Below, piece by piece: positions 17,449 through 26,566 of a DNA stretch of 64,000 bases. Source of the stretch: Roseivivax lentus (GTDB lineage: Bacteria > Pseudomonadota > Alphaproteobacteria > Rhodobacterales > Rhodobacteraceae); contig NZ_FTOQ01000003.1 in assembly GCF_900156805.1 (NCBI RefSeq), positions 1 through 64,000 on the forward strand, given 5' to 3'. Numbering within the stretch: position 1 is the first letter of the stretch; each line of letters begins with the position of its first letter. The notes under the pieces are model-generated. The model saw only the letters and a program-made list of their open reading frames with translations, made no database searches and was not told the origin of the DNA. A program made the position numbers and the translations under genes.

Positions 17449-18582
17449 TCAGCGGAACATCGGCGGGCGGGCATCGACCCAGGCCCCCTCGTGCCGCGCC
17501 GAGTCCACCGCTGCATGGACCGCCGCCATGGACCGCAAACCGTCCGCTGCCGAGGGCAAGCCGTCCCGCGCCTCGCCGCGGATGCGCGCGGCGAGGTCGA
17601 CATAGATATTGGCCACGGCGAGCGGGAAGCCTTCGGGATGGGCAATCGCCACCCGGCAGAGCCGCGCGGCATCCGTGTGCAGCCCGGACTCGGCCTTTTC
17701 CATGATCTCCACACGGCCGCCGAGGCGCTGGTAATATGCCTGGTTCGGCTGCTCCGAGGCCCAGCGAAGCCCGCCGGTCTCGCCGAAGACCTGGATGTCG
17801 AGCCCGTGCATCCGCCCGAGCGCGATGGTCGAGGTCCAGAGCCGCCCGACGGTGCCCTTCTCGGTGCGGAAATTCACCATGGCATCGTCTTCGAGCACGC
17901 GTGCCGAGACGGTGGAGGCGAAATCCGCCGACAGGCTGCGCACCTCGTCGCCGAGGATGAAGCTTGCCAGGTGCAGTGCGTGGATGCCGCAATCGGCCAT
18001 CTGCCCCGACACGCCGGCCTGCGCCGGGTCGTAGCGCCAGCGCACGCGCGGATTGGCGTCGTCGTCGCCCGCCGCGTGGTGCCCGTGACTGAAATTCGCC
18101 ACGACGCAGCGCACCGCGCCGATCTCGCCCTTGGCGACCATGGCGCGCATCTGACGGACCATCGGATAGGCGCTGTAGCAGTAATTGACCGCGCAGATCC
18201 GCCCCGTGGATTCGGCCAGCCGGACGATCTCTTCGCCTTCCTCCACGGTCATGGTCATGGGCTTTTCGCAGAGCACATGAAAGCCTGCGTCTAGGAACGC
18301 CTTGGTGATCTCGAAATGCGTGGCATTGGGTGTGGCGACGGTCACGAGGTCGATCCGGTCGGGGCGATCCTTCTCGCCCGCCAGCATCTCCTGCCAGTTG
18401 CCGTAGGCCCGGTCGGGGGCGATGCCGAGGGATTGCGCATAGGCGCGGCCCTTCTCAGGATCGACGTCCAACGCCGCGGCTTCAAACGAGAAATTGCCAT
18501 CGGCCTGCGCGCCGAGGCGATGCGCCGGGCCGATCTGGCTGCCTTCGCCGCCGCCGATCATGCCCCATCTCAATTTCGTCAT
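17449..18582 (-). CDS. Gfo/Idh/MocA-family NAD(P)-dependent dehydrogenase
   Basis: 377 residues. The N-terminal dinucleotide-binding motif is MIGGGEGSQIGPAHR, followed by LVTVATPNATH and the family Lys in HVLCEKPMTMT. MADCGIHALHLASFILG carries the catalytic Asp-x3-His. These enzymes oxidise a hydroxyl of inositols or sugars. This sequence is not the short classical IolG type and resembles the GGGxGSQIGxAHR subgroup, so a scyllo-inositol or other inositol-isomer dehydrogenase is the best guess. It is the last gene of a three-gene minus-strand unit with the TIM-barrel isomerase and a second dehydrogenase. Confidence 0.85.
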   Translation of the reverse strand: MTKLRWGMIGGGEGSQIGPAHRLGAQADGNFSFEAAALDVDPEKGRAYAQSLGIAPDRAYGNWQEMLAGEKDRPDRIDLVTVATPNATHFEITKAFLDAGFHVLCEKPMTMTVEEGEEIVRLAESTGRICAVNYCYSAYPMVRQMRAMVAKGEIGAVRCVVANFSHGHHAAGDDDANPRVRWRYDPAQAGVSGQMADCGIHALHLASFILGDEVRSLSADFASTVSARVLEDDAMVNFRTEKGTVGRLWTSTIALGRMHGLDIQVFGETGGLRWASEQPNQAYYQRLGGRVEIMEKAESGLHTDAARLCRVAIAHPEGFPLAVANIYVDLAARIRGEARDGLPSAADGLRSMAAVHAAVDSARHEGAWVDARPPMFR

Positions 18583-18597
18583 GGCACGGGTCCTTTC

Positions 18598-19494
18598 TCA
18601 GTCGAAGCCGATGGAGCGCAGGTAAGCGGCGTTGATCTTCGCATCGCGCAGGGGATCGGTATCGGGCAGGGTCGGGTCGCAATCCTGCTCGACCGTGCAC
18701 CAGCCCTCGAAGCCGTGCTCGAGGAGGATCTCACGCACGCGGGGGAAGTCGACGTCGCCATCGCCCAGATTGCAGAAGATGCCCTGGCCGCAGGCCTCGT
18801 AGAAGCCGGTGCCCTTGGCGATCACGTCCGCTTTAACATCGGGGTCGATATCCTTGAAATGCATATAGGAAATCCGTCCGATATGCCGCTCCATGAAGGC
18901 CACGGGGTCAAAGCCCGCATAGGAATGGTGGCCGGTGTCGAAACAGATCTTGAGGATGCTCTCGTCGACCTCGTCCAGAAGCCGCTCGAGCTCCGGCTCG
19001 AAATCCATGAAACCCGCCGCATGGGCATGGATGCCGACCGTCAGGCCGAACTCTTCCGTTCCCATCCGCGCCACCTGGGCGATGCGGTCGCGGAAGGCGG
19101 CCCATTCGGCGGGGTCCATCTGTAGGGCGGCCTCGGCCCGGCCCGCGGTCGGGGCGCGACGCGGCGAGATCGAATCGATCAGCACCAGATGCTCGGCCCC
19201 GTGCGCCTTGAGCGCGCGGCAGGTCCGCAACGCGGCGTCCCGCACATCGTCCCAGAGCGCGGGGTCGTGGAAGGCGCGGAACACGACGCCGCCAATCAGC
19301 GTCAGGTCATGCTCGGAAAGCGCATCGGCCAGGATCGCGGGATCCTCGGGCATGAAGCCCACCGGGCCCAGCTCGATCCCCTTGTACCCCGCCGCTGCGC
19401 AGTCGCTGAGCACGTCGCGCCATGCGGGGTTGCGCGGATCGTTCGCGAATTCGACGCCCCAGGAGCAGGGGGCATTGCCTATTCTGATGCTCAT
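18598..19494 (-). CDS. Sugar phosphate isomerase/epimerase-fold protein (IolE/IolI-like)
   Basis: 298 residues of the xylose-isomerase-like TIM barrel (AP endonuclease 2 family). Metal-site segments are visible: NAPCSWGVEF, AHGAEHLVLIDS, TVGIHAHAAGF, ICFDTGHHSYAGFDP, SYMHFKDIDP and GWCTVEQD. Inosose dehydratase (IolE) and inosose isomerase (IolI) both belong to this fold. The classical IolE start motif APIxWxND is not present, so assignment as the dehydratase rests on context between two inositol-type dehydrogenases. The spacing of 14-15 bases to both neighbours supports a single transcript. Confidence 0.78.
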   Translation of the reverse strand: MSIRIGNAPCSWGVEFANDPRNPAWRDVLSDCAAAGYKGIELGPVGFMPEDPAILADALSEHDLTLIGGVVFRAFHDPALWDDVRDAALRTCRALKAHGAEHLVLIDSISPRRAPTAGRAEAALQMDPAEWAAFRDRIAQVARMGTEEFGLTVGIHAHAAGFMDFEPELERLLDEVDESILKICFDTGHHSYAGFDPVAFMERHIGRISYMHFKDIDPDVKADVIAKGTGFYEACGQGIFCNLGDGDVDFPRVREILLEHGFEGWCTVEQDCDPTLPDTDPLRDAKINAAYLRSIGFD

Positions 19495-19508
19495 GGCTGA
19501 GCGTCCTT

Positions 19509-20612
19509 TCAGTGCGGTTGAGCGGATTGCCAGCGGCCCTCGGCCTGCGAGCGCCGGGCGGCCTCGGCCACGCGGGAGACGGCAAGGCCATCACGGAAGG
19601 CGGGCCACAGCGACCGGCCTTCGTGGATGGCCTGCAGGAAGTCGCGGGCCTCGATGATGATCTGGTCCTGATAGCCGGTGCCGTGGCCCGGCCCCTGGCA
19701 GAAGGGCAGGTAATCGGGATGCGCGGGGCCGGTCAGGATCTGGCGGAAACCGCGCGTGGCCTCGGGGCCGGACGCCTCGTAAAGCCAGAGCGAATTCTGG
19801 TCTTCCTGGTTGAAGCGGATCGCGCCCTTCGTGCCGTTGATCTCGTAGATGTAGCCCATCTTGCGGCCCGTTGCGACGCGGCTGAAGAACATGTGCCCCA
19901 TCGCGCCGTTCTCGAACCGGCACATCATCTGCGCCTGGTCGTCGTTCCCGACCGGGTCGCCGCCGCGCGTCGGATGCACGGTCTCGATCTCGGCCATGAC
20001 GGTGCGGATCGGACCGGCAAGCGCGAGGGCCGCGTTGATCATGTGCGGCGCGAGGTCGCCCAAAGCGCCGTTCGCGTCGCCCGTGGCGCGCCATGTCGCG
20101 GGCAGGGCCGGATCGGCGTAGAAATCCTCCACATGCTCGCCCCGGAACCAGGTGATCTCGCCGATGGTGCCCTCGGCGATGAGCCGTCGCGCGAATTGCG
20201 AGGCGGGCGTGCGGATGTAGTTGAAGCCGATCATGTTGACGATGCCCGCGCCGTCGACCGCCGCGACCATGGCCTCGCCGTCGGCGATGGAGGCCCCGAG
20301 CGGCTTTTCGCAGAAGACGGGCTTGCCTGCCGCGACGGCGGCGCGGGTGATCTCGAGATGGGTTTCGGGCGGCGAGGCGATGACGACCGCGTCCACGCGC
20401 GGATCCGCGACCAGCGCCTGCCAGCTATCGGCCGCGCGCGCGAAGCCGAAGGACTTGGCATAGCGCGCCGCCGAGGCGGGCGAAGAGGCCGCGACCATCT
20501 CGAGGCGGGGGCGCAGGGCGGTGTCGAACACGGCCCCCACGGCGGCATGGGCCACCGCATGGGCCTTGCCCATATAGCCGCCGCCGATGATCCCGATGCC
20601 AATCTCGGTCAT
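19509..20612 (-). CDS. Gfo/Idh/MocA-family dehydrogenase, inositol-type
   Basis: 367 residues starting at the ATG with its first base at 20612, behind a strong GGGAGGAG. The Rossmann motif is GIGIIGGGYMGKAHA, then VIASPPETHLEI and PVFCEKPLGAS. GALGDLAPHMINAALALAGP has the Asp-x3-His pair. It differs clearly from the neighbouring dehydrogenase, so the cluster probably handles more than one inositol isomer or derivative. A perfect 16-bp LacI-type palindrome lies 25 bases upstream, shared with the divergent iolD. Confidence 0.86.
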   Translation of the reverse strand: MTEIGIGIIGGGYMGKAHAVAHAAVGAVFDTALRPRLEMVAASSPASAARYAKSFGFARAADSWQALVADPRVDAVVIASPPETHLEITRAAVAAGKPVFCEKPLGASIADGEAMVAAVDGAGIVNMIGFNYIRTPASQFARRLIAEGTIGEITWFRGEHVEDFYADPALPATWRATGDANGALGDLAPHMINAALALAGPIRTVMAEIETVHPTRGGDPVGNDDQAQMMCRFENGAMGHMFFSRVATGRKMGYIYEINGTKGAIRFNQEDQNSLWLYEASGPEATRGFRQILTGPAHPDYLPFCQGPGHGTGYQDQIIIEARDFLQAIHEGRSLWPAFRDGLAVSRVAEAARRSQAEGRWQSAQPH

Positions 20613-20636
20613 GGCGCTCCTCCCTCGAAAAACGGT

Positions 20637-20652
20637 TTGCAACCGGTTGCAA
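20637..20652. promoter_or_regulatory. LacI-type operator between dehydrogenase and iolD
   Basis: TTGCAACCGGTTGCAA is a perfect 16-bp palindrome in the 122-base divergent intergenic region. It matches 15 of 16 positions of the site at 16373-16388. Placement between both start codons suggests one repressor controls both directions. Confidence 0.88.
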
Positions 20653-20734
20653 TACGCGTATCTATAAATCACTGATCCGGTCAAGCGCGATCGCGCATCG
20701 CGGGGCTGAAATCGGCATGTCAGGGAGGGACATC

Positions 20735-22600
20735 ATGATCGGCGACACCATCCGCCTGACCACCGCTCAGGCGATCATTCGCTATCTGAACGCGCAATTC
20801 ATCGAGATCGACGGTGCGCGCCAGCGCCTGTGCGGCGGCGGCTTCGGCATCTTCGGCCACGGCAACGTCACCTGTCTGGGTGAGGCGCTCTACGATCACC
20901 GCGACACGCTGCCCCTTTATCGCGGCCAGAACGAACAGAGCATGGGCTTCGCCGCCGCGGCTTACGCCAAGTACCACCTGCGCCGGCGCTTCATGTTCTG
21001 CACCGCCTCGGCGGGGCCGGGCACGGCGAACCTGCTGACCGCCTCGGCGCTCGCCCATGCCAACCGCCTGCCGATGCTGATGCTCTGCGGCGATACCTTC
21101 CTAACCCGGCTGCCCGACCCGGTGCTGCAGCAGCTCGAGCATTTCAACAACCCGACGCTCGGGGTGAACGACGCCTTCCGCGCCGTCACCCGCTACTGGG
21201 ACCGGATCACCCATCCTGCGCAGGTCATCCAGTCGCTGCCCGCGGCCATCGCCACCATGCTGGACCCGGCCGATTGCGGCCCGGCCTTCCTCGGCCTGCC
21301 GCAGGACGTGCAGGGCTGGGCCTACGACTACCCGCTGTCCTTCTTCGAGGCGCGCACCCACCGGATCCGCCGCGTGACGCCCGATGCGGACGAGGTGGCC
21401 GATGCAGTGGCGGCGCTTAGGGCCGCCCAACGTCCGATCATCATCGCGGGCGGAGGGGTGCAATATTCCGGCGCGGTGGCCGAGCTCATGGCCTTCGCCG
21501 AGACGCACCAGATCCCGGTGATCGAAACCATCGCGGGGCGGGCGAACCTCACCGCCGAGCATCCGCTCAATATCGGCCCCGTGGGCGTCACCGGATCGGA
21601 CAGCGCCAATGCCGTGGCCGAGGCCGCGGACGTGATCCTCTCGGTCGGCTGCCGCCTGCAGGATTTCACCACCGGCTCCTGGACGGCCTTCGCCAAGGAG
21701 GCGCGGATCGTGTCGCTCAACGCCGCGCGCCACGATGCGGGCAAGCATATGTCGCTGCCGGTCGTGGGCGATGCCAAGCTGGGACTGGCTGCGCTGGCCG
21801 AGGGCATGGCGGGCTACACCGCACCCGAGACATGGACCGGCTTCGCGCAGGATGAGCGGCGGAAATGGGATGCCTACGTCGCCGAGAACACCAAATCCGG
21901 CAACCGGCCCAATTCCTACGCCCAGGCCATCGGCGTCGTGAACGCGCTCTGCGATCCGCGCGACCGCGTCGTGGCGGCGGCGGGCGGCCTGCCCGCCGAG
22001 GTCACGGCGAATTGGCGCACGCGCGATATCGGCACGGTCGACGTGGAGTTCGGCTTTTCCTGCATGGGCTACGAGATCGCGGGTGGCTGGGGAGCGCGCA
22101 TCGCGCAATCCGAGGTGGAACCCGACGCCGACACCATCGTCTTCTGCGGCGACGGCTCGTATCTCTTGATGAACTCCGACATCTATTCCTCTGTTCTGAC
22201 GGGGAAAAAATTGATCGTCCTCGTGCTCGACAATGGCGGCTTCGCGGTCATCAACAAGCTGCAGAACAACACCGGGAACGAAAGCTTCAACAACCTCTTC
22301 GCCGATGCGCCGACGATCCCGCAGCCCTTCGCGGTGGATTTCGCCGCCCATGCCGCGGCGATGGGCGCGCATGCGGTCCATGTCGACAATCCCGAGCAGC
22401 TCGCCGAGGCGTTCAAGACCGCCAAGGCCGCCGACAAGACCAGCGTGATCGTGATGAATGTCGATGCCTATGAGGGCTGGACCGCGCAGGGCCACACGTG
22501 GTGGGAGGTCGGCACGCCGCATGTCTCGGAGCATGCCTCGGTCCGGGACAAACATGCGGAGATCGAGGCCGAGCGCGCCAAGCAGAGGCGGGGCGTCTGA
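20735..22600 (+). CDS. iolD: 3D-(3,5/4)-trihydroxycyclohexane-1,2-dione hydrolase IolD
   Basis: 621 residues of the thiamine-diphosphate enzyme family. LYRGQNEQSMGFAAAAYAK carries the cofactor-activating Glu, and the C-terminal GDGSYLLMNSDIYSSVLTGKKLIVLVLDN is the ThDP/Mg motif. The sequence LDNGGFAVINKLQNNTGNESFNNL and the start RLTTAQAIIRYLNAQ are diagnostic of IolD, which opens the ring of the trione to give 5-deoxy-glucuronate. GGGAGGG eight bases upstream fixes the ATG at 20735; an in-frame ATG at 20717 lacks such a site. It heads iolD-iolC-iolB2-iolJ. Confidence 0.95.
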   Translation: MIGDTIRLTTAQAIIRYLNAQFIEIDGARQRLCGGGFGIFGHGNVTCLGEALYDHRDTLPLYRGQNEQSMGFAAAAYAKYHLRRRFMFCTASAGPGTANLLTASALAHANRLPMLMLCGDTFLTRLPDPVLQQLEHFNNPTLGVNDAFRAVTRYWDRITHPAQVIQSLPAAIATMLDPADCGPAFLGLPQDVQGWAYDYPLSFFEARTHRIRRVTPDADEVADAVAALRAAQRPIIIAGGGVQYSGAVAELMAFAETHQIPVIETIAGRANLTAEHPLNIGPVGVTGSDSANAVAEAADVILSVGCRLQDFTTGSWTAFAKEARIVSLNAARHDAGKHMSLPVVGDAKLGLAALAEGMAGYTAPETWTGFAQDERRKWDAYVAENTKSGNRPNSYAQAIGVVNALCDPRDRVVAAAGGLPAEVTANWRTRDIGTVDVEFGFSCMGYEIAGGWGARIAQSEVEPDADTIVFCGDGSYLLMNSDIYSSVLTGKKLIVLVLDNGGFAVINKLQNNTGNESFNNLFADAPTIPQPFAVDFAAHAAAMGAHAVHVDNPEQLAEAFKTAKAADKTSVIVMNVDAYEGWTAQGHTWWEVGTPHVSEHASVRDKHAEIEAERAKQRRGV

Positions 22601-23598
22601 TGGCCGGGCTCTCGCCGGACGCTGTGCGCGCCGGGATCGAAAATCGCGCCTTCGTGATCCTGGGCCGGGCGGGCATGGACCTTTTCGCCCATCCGCCGGG
22701 GACCTCGTCCGAGGAGGCCGAGGAATTCCATTCGGGCCTCGGCGGGTCGTCCGCGAATATCGCCGCGGGGCTCTGTAAACTGGGCGCAAAAGCCGCGCTC
22801 GTGACGTCCGTCTCGGACGATGCGGTGGGACGCTTCTGCCTGAACCAGCTCAAACGTTACGGGGTCGAGACGCGCTACGTGAGCGCCGTGCGCGGCGAAT
22901 TCCGCACCTCGCTCGCGATCTATGAAAGCCGCAACGAGGGCTTTCAGAACGTGATCTACCGCAACGGGGCCGCGGATTTCCAGATGACCGAGGCGGATAT
23001 CGCCGCGCTCGATCTTACGCCCTTTGGCGCGATGGTCGCGACCGGCACCTGCCTTGCCGCCGAGCCGTCGCGCGCCGCGACCTTCGCGGGGTTCGCCCGC
23101 GCCGCGGCCGAAGGTCTGCCGGTCATCTTCGATATCGACTACCGCCCCTATAGCTGGCCGTCCCCGGAGGTTGCCGCCGAGGTGCTGAGCCGCGCGGGCG
23201 CCGCCTCGGACGTGATCATCGGCAACGACGAGGAATTCGACTTCATGGCGGGCGCGCCCGGGCAGGGCCTCGCCAAGGCCCGCGCGCTCGCCGCCGAAGG
23301 CGCCGCGATCGTGGTCTACAAGATGGGTGCGGGCGGCGCGATCACCTTCGCCGAGGGCGCGGAGATCCGCACCGGCATCTTCCCGGTCGAGGCGCTGAAA
23401 CCCGTGGGCGCGGGCGACAGCTTCATGGCGGGGCTGCTCGCAAGCCTCGGCGAGGGGCGCGATCTGCGTGACGCGATCCTGCGCGGCTCGGCCTGCGCGG
23501 CCATCGTCGTCTCGAAACCCGGCTGCGCGCCCGCCATGCCCGACAGCGATCAACTCGCGGCGTTTCTCGCCGATCATCCCGGCCCGACGGAGGTCTGA
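22600..23598 (+). CDS. iolC: 5-dehydro-2-deoxygluconokinase IolC
   Basis: 332 residues of the PfkB/ribokinase family. The N-terminal FHSGLGGSSANIAAGLCKLGAK and the C-terminal PVGAGDSFMAGLLASLGEG (anion hole and catalytic Asp) are clear. NDEEFDFMAG is the conserved middle motif. IolC phosphorylates 5-dehydro-2-deoxy-gluconate before aldol cleavage. The start overlaps the iolD stop (TGATG). In Bacillus the phosphorylated product is also the inducer of the iol repressor; whether the LacI protein here senses it is unknown. Confidence 0.93.
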   Translation: MAGLSPDAVRAGIENRAFVILGRAGMDLFAHPPGTSSEEAEEFHSGLGGSSANIAAGLCKLGAKAALVTSVSDDAVGRFCLNQLKRYGVETRYVSAVRGEFRTSLAIYESRNEGFQNVIYRNGAADFQMTEADIAALDLTPFGAMVATGTCLAAEPSRAATFAGFARAAAEGLPVIFDIDYRPYSWPSPEVAAEVLSRAGAASDVIIGNDEEFDFMAGAPGQGLAKARALAAEGAAIVVYKMGAGGAITFAEGAEIRTGIFPVEALKPVGAGDSFMAGLLASLGEGRDLRDAILRGSACAAIVVSKPGCAPAMPDSDQLAAFLADHPGPTEV

Positions 23599-23602
23599 TC
23601 CC

Positions 23603-24463
23603 ATGCATATCCCCCCCTTTGACAACCAGAACGCACCCATCGTCGATGTGGGCGACGCGCATGTGCCGCTCAATTACTTCAACATCGTCAAACTTAAGAA
23701 GGGCCAAAGCTTCGCCTATGACGTGCCGGGCTACGAGACCTGCATCGTGCCCGCGACGGGTCTCATCGCGGTCACCGTGGGCGGCTTCTCGGTCAGCGAT
23801 CTGGGCGGGCGCGGCGTCGATGTCTGGGACGGCGAGCCCGAGGGCGTCTATGTGCCGACCGGGGCCGAGGCCGAGTTCACCTGTCTCTCCGACACCGCCG
23901 AGGTCTTCGTCGCGGGTGCCAGGTTCGACGAGGTGCTCGAACCCTTCGCCGTGCGCGCGGACGAGATCGACCTCGTGCAATACGGCTCGGACGACACCAA
24001 GACCCATCGCAAGATCAAGCACATCCTCGGCGCGAACCAGCACGACCGCGTGGGGCGGCTTCTGGTGTCCGAGCTTTATACAGTGGGGCAGGGCGGCTGG
24101 TCGGGCTTTCCGAGCCACAAGCACGACACCGACCGGCGCGAGAGCTCCGGCGGCGAGATGCTGGAGACCCGCCACGACGAGACCTACAATTTCCGCTTCC
24201 GCCCGAGTTATGGCTCGGGTCTGCAGATGCTGCAGCGCGCGGATAACGAGCCGGGCGATGCCTATCACATCGTCGACGGCTCCACGATGCTGATCGACAA
24301 GGGCTATCACCCCTGCTGCGTGCTGCCGGGCTACGAGATGTATTATTTCACCATCCTGGGCGGGCTCAGCCAGCGCAGCCTGAAGCAGTATTTCCAGCCC
24401 ACCCATGCCGAACAGCTGCACACGATCCCGGGCATCATGGACATGGTGGCAAAGTTCAAATGA
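23603..24463 (+). CDS. IolB-like bicupin protein (second paralogue)
   Basis: 286 residues related to 5-deoxy-glucuronate isomerase. The metal site resembles IolB but with a longer loop: GFPSHKHDTDR, then an insert ending LETRHDETYNFRF, and IDKGYHPCCVLPGYEMYYFTILGG. The N-terminal half is divergent from the iolB product at 12.6-13.4 kb. It sits between iolC and iolJ, 4 bases after iolC, so it is well placed to be the working isomerase of this operon, or to act on another uronate. Which of the two does the canonical reaction cannot be told from sequence. Confidence 0.82.
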   Translation: MHIPPFDNQNAPIVDVGDAHVPLNYFNIVKLKKGQSFAYDVPGYETCIVPATGLIAVTVGGFSVSDLGGRGVDVWDGEPEGVYVPTGAEAEFTCLSDTAEVFVAGARFDEVLEPFAVRADEIDLVQYGSDDTKTHRKIKHILGANQHDRVGRLLVSELYTVGQGGWSGFPSHKHDTDRRESSGGEMLETRHDETYNFRFRPSYGSGLQMLQRADNEPGDAYHIVDGSTMLIDKGYHPCCVLPGYEMYYFTILGGLSQRSLKQYFQPTHAEQLHTIPGIMDMVAKFK

Positions 24464-24554
24464 CCGGCCCGATCTGAGCGCACGCCCCGCCCCGCCCCCC
24501 GGGCGGACGCTTCACTCCCATCCGCGGCCGGGGGCCGCAGAAACCCGAGACGAC

Positions 24555-25388
24555 ATGACACTCGCAACCCTCAAGGACGTTCTGCAACCGGCGATGACGG
24601 GCGGCTACGCGGTGGGCGGGCTCGTCTGCCTCGGCTGGGAGGATATGCGCGCCTATGCGCGCGCCGCCGAGGCCGAGGGCCTGCCGGTGATCCTGCAGGC
24701 CGGACCGTCCTGCCGCAAGCACACGCCGCTGCCGGTGTTGGGCGCGATGTTCCGCAAGCTGGCCGAGAGCGTTTCGGTCCCGGTCGTGGCCCATCTCGAC
24801 CACGGCTACACCCTTGAAGAATGCCGCGAGGCGCTCGATGCGGGCTTCACCTCGCTGATGTATGACGGCTCGCGCCTGCCGCTGTCGCAGAACATCGACG
24901 AGACCGCGCGCATCGCCGAGATGGCGCATGCCGCGGGCATTTCCTGCGAGGGCGAGATCGGCTTTGTGGGCTATGCCGCGGGCGAGGGCAGCCAGGGCAC
25001 CGACCCCGAGGAGGCCGCGCGCTTTGCCAGCGAGACGGGCGTCGATGCGATGGCGATCTCGGTCGGCAACGTGCATCTGCAGCAGAACCACGAGGGCGGT
25101 CTCGACGAGGACCGCATCCGCGCCATCGAGGCGGTGACCGATCTGCCCCTCGTTATCCATGGCGGCTCCGGCGTGCCGGTGGCGCAGCGCGCGGCACTCG
25201 CGCGGAGCTCCAAGATCGCCAAGTTCAACATCGGCACGGAGCTGCGCATGGCCTTCGGTACCGCGCTGCGCGCTGCGCTGGCCGCCGATCCGGAGCGGTT
25301 CGACCGCGTGCAGATCCTGTCCGAGATCGAAGCCCCGTTGCAACGGGCCGCGCAGACCGTCCTGCGGGCGCTGGCACCGGCACGCTGA
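24555..25388 (+). CDS. iolJ: Class II aldolase, 6-phospho-5-dehydro-2-deoxy-D-gluconate aldolase IolJ
   Basis: 277 residues of the fructose-bisphosphate aldolase class II family. Zn and substrate motifs are VPVVAHLDHGYTLEE, FTSLMYDGSRLPLSQNI, CEGEIGFVGYAAGEG, LVIHGGSGVP and IAKFNIGTELR. The product cleaves the phosphorylated deoxyketogluconate to dihydroxyacetone phosphate and malonate semialdehyde. It lies 91 bases after the IolB-like gene. The gene for the next enzyme (IolA, malonate-semialdehyde dehydrogenase) is not in the window. Confidence 0.88.
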   Translation: MTLATLKDVLQPAMTGGYAVGGLVCLGWEDMRAYARAAEAEGLPVILQAGPSCRKHTPLPVLGAMFRKLAESVSVPVVAHLDHGYTLEECREALDAGFTSLMYDGSRLPLSQNIDETARIAEMAHAAGISCEGEIGFVGYAAGEGSQGTDPEEAARFASETGVDAMAISVGNVHLQQNHEGGLDEDRIRAIEAVTDLPLVIHGGSGVPVAQRAALARSSKIAKFNIGTELRMAFGTALRAALAADPERFDRVQILSEIEAPLQRAAQTVLRALAPAR

Positions 25389-25504
25389 ACCGCAAGGCGC
25401 ATTTTCGGGGCGGGGATGCTGGACAAGCCCGCGCCGCTGGCCTTTCCTGACAGGCGCGCGGGCGGGACGAGCCTGCCGCGGGTCGCATTACGGAGAGCAG
25501 GTCG

Positions 25505-26530
25505 ATGTTCGCAACGCACAGCTTCAGGGCCGCGGTCGCCCATGCCGCCCCGGTCTATCTCGACCCCGCGGCCACGTCCCGAAAAGCCTGCGCGCTCATT
25601 GCCGAGGCGGCGCGGAACAGTGCGCGGTTGATCGCCTTTCCGGAAAGTTTCCTGCCGGGATTTCCGGTCTGGGCGGCCCTCTTCCGGCCCATCGAGACGC
25701 ATGATCTCTTCGCCCGCTTCGCCGCCGCCTCGGTGCGCGCGAACGGGCCCGAGATCGCGGCGATCCGGCAGGCGGCGCGGGCGCATGGCATCCTCGTGTC
25801 GCTGGGGTTTTCCGAGGCGAACCCGGCCTCCATCGGCGGGCTCTGGAACAGCAACCTGCTGATCGACGAGACCGGCGCGGTGTTGGTCCATCATCGCAAG
25901 CTGGTGGCGACGTTCTTCGAAAAGCTCGTCTGGGCGCCGGGCGACGGGGCGGGTCTGCGCGTGGCCGAGACCTCGGTCGGTCGGGTCGGTGCGCTCATCT
26001 GCGGCGAGAATACCAATCCGCTCGCGCGCTTTGCGCTGATGGCGCAGGCCGAGCAGGTCCATATCAGCAGCTACCCGCCGGTCTGGCCCACCCGTCCGCC
26101 CGAGGATGGCGCGAATTACGACAATCGCGGCGCCAACATGATCCGCGCTGCGGCGCATTCCTTCGAGGCCAAGGTCTTCGGGCTGGTGGCGGCGGGGCTC
26201 CTTGATGCGGAGGCCAAGTCGATCATCGCGGACGGCGCGCCCGAAGTCGCGGCGATGCTCGAGGCCTGCCCGACCGCGCCCAGTTTCTTCGTCGATCCCA
26301 CTGGCAAGCCCATCGGCGACGAGATGACCGAGGAAGGCATCGGCTATGCCGAGATCGACCTCGGCTTGGGGATCGAGCCGAAGCGCTTCCACGACGTCTC
26401 GGCCGGGTACAACCGCTTCGACGTATTCGACCTGCACGTGGACCGCACGCGGCACGTTCCGGTGACCTTCACCGAGATCGCAACCGATCCTGTGGAGCAG
26501 TCCTTGCCAGCGGGGGACGCGGAGGGCTGA
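25505..26530 (+). CDS. Nitrilase (carbon-nitrogen hydrolase family)
   Basis: 341 residues, the usual nitrilase length. The catalytic triad is visible: Glu47 in AFPESFLPGFPVW, Lys132 in VHHRKLVATFFEK and Cys166 in LICGENTNPLARF. The CGENTNPLARF wording is typical of true nitrilases (nitrile to acid plus ammonia) rather than amidases. The gene follows iolJ after 116 bases and converges with fumarase, so it may be separate from the inositol operon. The substrate is unknown. Confidence 0.88.
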   Translation: MFATHSFRAAVAHAAPVYLDPAATSRKACALIAEAARNSARLIAFPESFLPGFPVWAALFRPIETHDLFARFAAASVRANGPEIAAIRQAARAHGILVSLGFSEANPASIGGLWNSNLLIDETGAVLVHHRKLVATFFEKLVWAPGDGAGLRVAETSVGRVGALICGENTNPLARFALMAQAEQVHISSYPPVWPTRPPEDGANYDNRGANMIRAAAHSFEAKVFGLVAAGLLDAEAKSIIADGAPEVAAMLEACPTAPSFFVDPTGKPIGDEMTEEGIGYAEIDLGLGIEPKRFHDVSAGYNRFDVFDLHVDRTRHVPVTFTEIATDPVEQSLPAGDAEG

Positions 26531-26566
26531 CGCCGCTCGAGCGCCGAAGGGCTCGGCGCCGATCCG

